Positions 61,724 to 64,000 of a stretch of DNA of 64,000 bases are shown here, piece by piece. Position 1 is the stretch's first letter. Each line of letters begins with the position of its first letter. Made by a program: the position numbers and the translations under genes. The stretch comes from Saccharomyces uvarum (Eukaryota; Ascomycota; Saccharomycetes; Saccharomycetales; Saccharomycetaceae): the NCBI GenBank assembly GCA_947243795.1, contig OX365929.1, positions 930,001 to 994,000 on the forward strand. The letters are read 5' to 3'. The notes under the pieces were generated by a model. That model was given only the letters and a program-made list of their open reading frames with translations, made no database searches and was not told where the DNA came from.

Positions 61724-61746
61724 GGGGGGGGGGGGGGGGGGGGGGG
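61724..61746 (+). repeat. Poly-G homopolymer run (23 nt)
   Basis: Twenty-three consecutive G bases between the convergent 3' ends of CTS2 (stop 61584) and VPS74 (stop at 61766). Extreme for this AT-rich genome. If transcribed it lies in the CTS2 3' UTR as poly-G and in the VPS74 3' UTR as poly-C. Length may be imprecise because of sequencing. Confidence 0.85.
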
Positions 61747-61765
61747 AGAATCTTGGTTGTCATCT

Positions 61766-62806
61766 TCATAACAGCATGTCCATTCTTGAAAAGACTTCAA
61801 ACACACCAGCGATGACCTCCAATTGTAAATCATGACCGGGGTTGTTTTCTACTTCCTCTTTGACTTCTTTATTCAAATTAACAGAGACGCCAAGCTCAGT
61901 ATCCTTCTCTAAGTCGAACGGATATTGTGAAAATAGTGCCATTATCTCTTCAGCCCTACTAATTGCCTTGTCTCTCTTCTCATATTCCAACGTAGTTAAG
62001 ACATTTTCTAATACGTTTGCCCCATATGATCCACATATTAAAGCCAAAGTTCTAATAATTTTAAAAGAGGTTGTTTCGGGAAAGTATTCATTGTAACTTA
62101 GTTCCATGTTTCTAGATACAAGTACGGAAAGTACCCTACGCTTAATAGCTTCTTTACAGCTTGCATCTGCGATTGGGTGCGTGGCCATGTCAAATAAAAA
62201 GAAGTTTTTCATCTCAGTTCTTAATACACCTTTATCAACCAACCCTTTGGCTAACCTTTCTCTAACCTGTTTCAATTGATAGTTAATTTTCAAAAGGTTC
62301 CAAGTTTCACCACTTAAAAGGTCGATCCAGTTGGAGATCGTTAAAGGTTCATCGTTTTTCATCAATTGCAAAGTTTCATCCAGTAAAACTTCCCCGGTTT
62401 TGGAACCGTCAATGACTTCAACCAGTCTTTCGGAAAGATCAAATCTTTTTCTGGCAGAATCATCTAGGATTCTGATTTTACCTCTTAATGCTAATTCAAT
62501 AAGTATACAGCCACGTAAAGCATATGAAATGCTATCATTCCAAAACGACAAATACCCTTCTCTATCTCTCAAACCCATCAGCAAAACCTCCTCCATCAAA
62601 GTCAAAGTAGGGATCTTAATATTATCTCTCAATTTAGATTCTTCTGGGTCATATGCAATCTTTTTATTAATTCCGTTATCATCACCATCAACAGGACCGC
62701 TAGAGGTCTTGTCGCCGCTAGCATTATGATTGTTTGAACTCGATTGCATGGATGACGTGTCTCCAGAATCAGCCCTATTGACTCTACGACGCTGTAAAGT
62801 AGACAT
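61766..62806 (-). CDS. VPS74: Vps74, PI4P-binding Golgi glycosyltransferase retention factor
   Basis: 346 aa (345 in S. cerevisiae). GOLPH3 family. The N-terminus is disordered, with a basic LQRRRVNR used for COPI contact. The GPP34 fold starts near 65 ([20 protein letters not shown]). The PI4P pocket residues Trp (YLSFWND) and Arg (SYALRG) are present, as is the hydrophobic hairpin before [18 protein letters not shown]. Vps74 binds cytosolic tails of Golgi mannosyltransferases and keeps them in the Golgi; it also helps Sac1 act on PI4P. This matches its upstream neighbour FRQ1, which activates the PI 4-kinase Pik1; the two are divergent. Confidence 0.97.
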   Translation of the reverse strand: MSTLQRRRVNRADSGDTSSMQSSSNNHNASGDKTSSGPVDGDDNGINKKIAYDPEESKLRDNIKIPTLTLMEEVLLMGLRDREGYLSFWNDSISYALRGCILIELALRGKIRILDDSARKRFDLSERLVEVIDGSKTGEVLLDETLQLMKNDEPLTISNWIDLLSGETWNLLKINYQLKQVRERLAKGLVDKGVLRTEMKNFFLFDMATHPIADASCKEAIKRRVLSVLVSRNMELSYNEYFPETTSFKIIRTLALICGSYGANVLENVLTTLEYEKRDKAISRAEEIMALFSQYPFDLEKDTELGVSVNLNKEVKEEVENNPGHDLQLEVIAGVFEVFSRMDMLL

Positions 62807-63412
62807 TATTCGTTTTGTGTAAATAAATTGTTTTGTTTAGCTTTTTTTACTCTATTAAATCAGGACTAATGAGGAAAGGTGTAAGCTAATAACGAAGCAG
62901 CCAGTTTAGTTCTATCTGTTGACTTGAAATTCTAAATTTACTTCTGATCTATAAATGCAGCAGCGCAAACCCAAATAAAAGAATAAGGAAGTTGAACAGC
63001 GTAAGCAGCGGGCCAATTTCGAACTAGAAAAGTCAATGTACCCAGAAAAAGGAATTACTAGCCTCACAAACAGATGTGAATTTTCAGGAGCGGATAGGTG
63101 AACAAGACTACCGGCCAAAGTAGTGGTGTTAACTGATCCCAGTTGAATACGCGGTCATTAGCCTCTTTTTCCATCAATAGTTGACTGCTCAGGAAGTAAA
63201 AAAAAGAGCCAAAAAAGGTCATCAGGGACGAAAATATAAGGGTAACGCGTTATTTTATTTTTTCATTTTGAACTATGGAATAGTGAAATAGCCTTTAGCT
63301 TAGTAGTGATTAAAAATATGGATCAGGGTGGTTGCTCCTAGGGCCATTGGCTGCGGATGACTTAGATTCAGCGAGAGTTTTTTTGAGCGTGAAACTGTTT
63401 TAATATAAAAAG
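62807..63412. promoter_or_regulatory. Divergent VPS74 / FRQ1 promoter region
   Basis: 606 bp. ACGCGT (MCB core) at 63245-63250, within GGTAACGCGT. No other recognisable site; no gene. Confidence 0.4.
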
Positions 63413-63985
63413 ATGGGAGTCAAGACATCGAAGCTTTCCAAAGATGACCTGACAAGTTTAAAACAGTCCACGTATTTTGATCGCAGGGAGATCCAACAAT
63501 GGCATAAGGGGTTCTTAAGAGATTGCCCCAGTGGTCAACTTACCAGGGAGGATTTCGTCAAAATATACAAACAGTTCTTCCCCTTTGGATCTCCTGAGGA
63601 TTTTGCTAATCATCTTTTTACAGTTTTTGATAAGGATAACAATGGATTCATACATTTTGAAGAGTTCATCACTGTTTTGAGCACGACATCTAGGGGGACC
63701 ATGGAGGAAAAGCTGAGCTGGGCTTTCGAGCTTTATGACTTGAATCACGATGGGTACATTACTTTCGACGAAATGTTAACTATTGTGGCGAGTGTTTATA
63801 AGATGATGGGGTCCATGGTTACACTAAATGAAGACGAAGCTACACCAGAATCAAGGGTCAAGAAAATCTTCAAGTTGATGGATAAGAACGAGGATGGTTA
63901 TATAACGCTGGACGAATTCAGGGAAGGTTCTAAAGTAGATCCTTCCATTATTGGTGCTTTAAACTTGTACGACGGGTTGATTTAA
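63413..63985 (+). CDS. FRQ1: Frq1, N-myristoylated calcium sensor activating Pik1
   Basis: 190 aa, the same length as in S. cerevisiae. Neuronal calcium sensor-1 family. It begins MGVKTSKLS, an N-myristoylation signal. The first EF-hand is degenerate, as in the family; three intact EF loops follow: [12 protein letters not shown] (73-84), [12 protein letters not shown] (109-120) and [12 protein letters not shown] (157-168). It binds and activates the phosphatidylinositol 4-kinase Pik1 at the Golgi. The whole gene lies in the window, with its stop 15 bp from the edge. Its product feeds the PI4P pool that VPS74, next door, reads. Confidence 0.98.
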   Translation: MGVKTSKLSKDDLTSLKQSTYFDRREIQQWHKGFLRDCPSGQLTREDFVKIYKQFFPFGSPEDFANHLFTVFDKDNNGFIHFEEFITVLSTTSRGTMEEKLSWAFELYDLNHDGYITFDEMLTIVASVYKMMGSMVTLNEDEATPESRVKKIFKLMDKNEDGYITLDEFREGSKVDPSIIGALNLYDGLI

Positions 63986-64000
63986 AAGGTCTTCTCTTGC

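Noticed and set aside
1-64000. CRISPR arrays, operons, toxin-antitoxin or phage modules
   Set aside because: The window is yeast nuclear DNA; no such structures are present, and repeats found are all local.

Overview
This window is a stretch of budding-yeast nuclear chromosome from a Saccharomyces sensu stricto species. Gene order, strands and protein lengths match the S. cerevisiae chromosome IV right arm from YDR341C to FRQ1 (YDR373W). Against the S. cerevisiae proteins as I remember them, conserved enzymes differ at a few percent of residues. Fast-evolving proteins (Spc110, Eaf1, Xrs2, Pal1) differ far more. That points away from S. cerevisiae and S. paradoxus and towards a more distant member such as S. 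kudriavzevii, S. arboricola, S. uvarum or S. eubayanus. I cannot name the species without alignment.

Layout. 1-14000 is the hexose-transporter block: the 5' end of the arginyl-tRNA synthetase gene, then three head-to-tail HXT genes (HXT7-like, HXT6-like, HXT3) on the minus strand. They are separated by long regulatory DNA with Rgt1- and Mig1-type sites. 14000-21200 holds SVF1, MRP1, PAL1 and YPS7. 21300-22800 is the only mobile-element patch: a Ty3-type sigma remnant, an unexplained ~0.7 kb block, a diverged Ty1/Ty2-type delta solo LTR, and tRNA-Met(CAU). 23000-36500 holds ATP22, SBE2, YPQ2, TRR1, TRP4, SPC110 and CNL1. 36900-48000 holds GGA1, EAF1, BCP1, TFC6 and ESC2. tRNA-Lys(CUU) and SEM1 follow, then CDC40, ESF1, KEI1 (one intron), YPR1, XRS2, DXO1, CTS2, VPS74 and FRQ1.

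The genes are mostly unrelated housekeeping genes, as is usual in yeast. Small themes do recur: hexose uptake; secretory pathway and cell surface (YPS7, SBE2, GGA1, KEI1, VPS74, FRQ1, CTS2); mitochondrial translation (MRP1, ATP22, both with a Puf3-type element just past the stop); Pol III transcription (two tRNAs, and TFC6 with an ETC-like TFIIIC site in its promoter); genome stability (ESC2, XRS2, EAF1); and RNA processing or ribosome assembly (CDC40, ESF1, BCP1, DXO1).

I found no convincing undescribed multi-gene system. The observations most worth following are the mosaic structure of the HXT array, the unexplained open frame beside the LTR remnants, the ETC-like site upstream of TFC6, a long perfect palindrome between HXT3 and SVF1, and a 23-nt poly-G run between CTS2 and VPS74.
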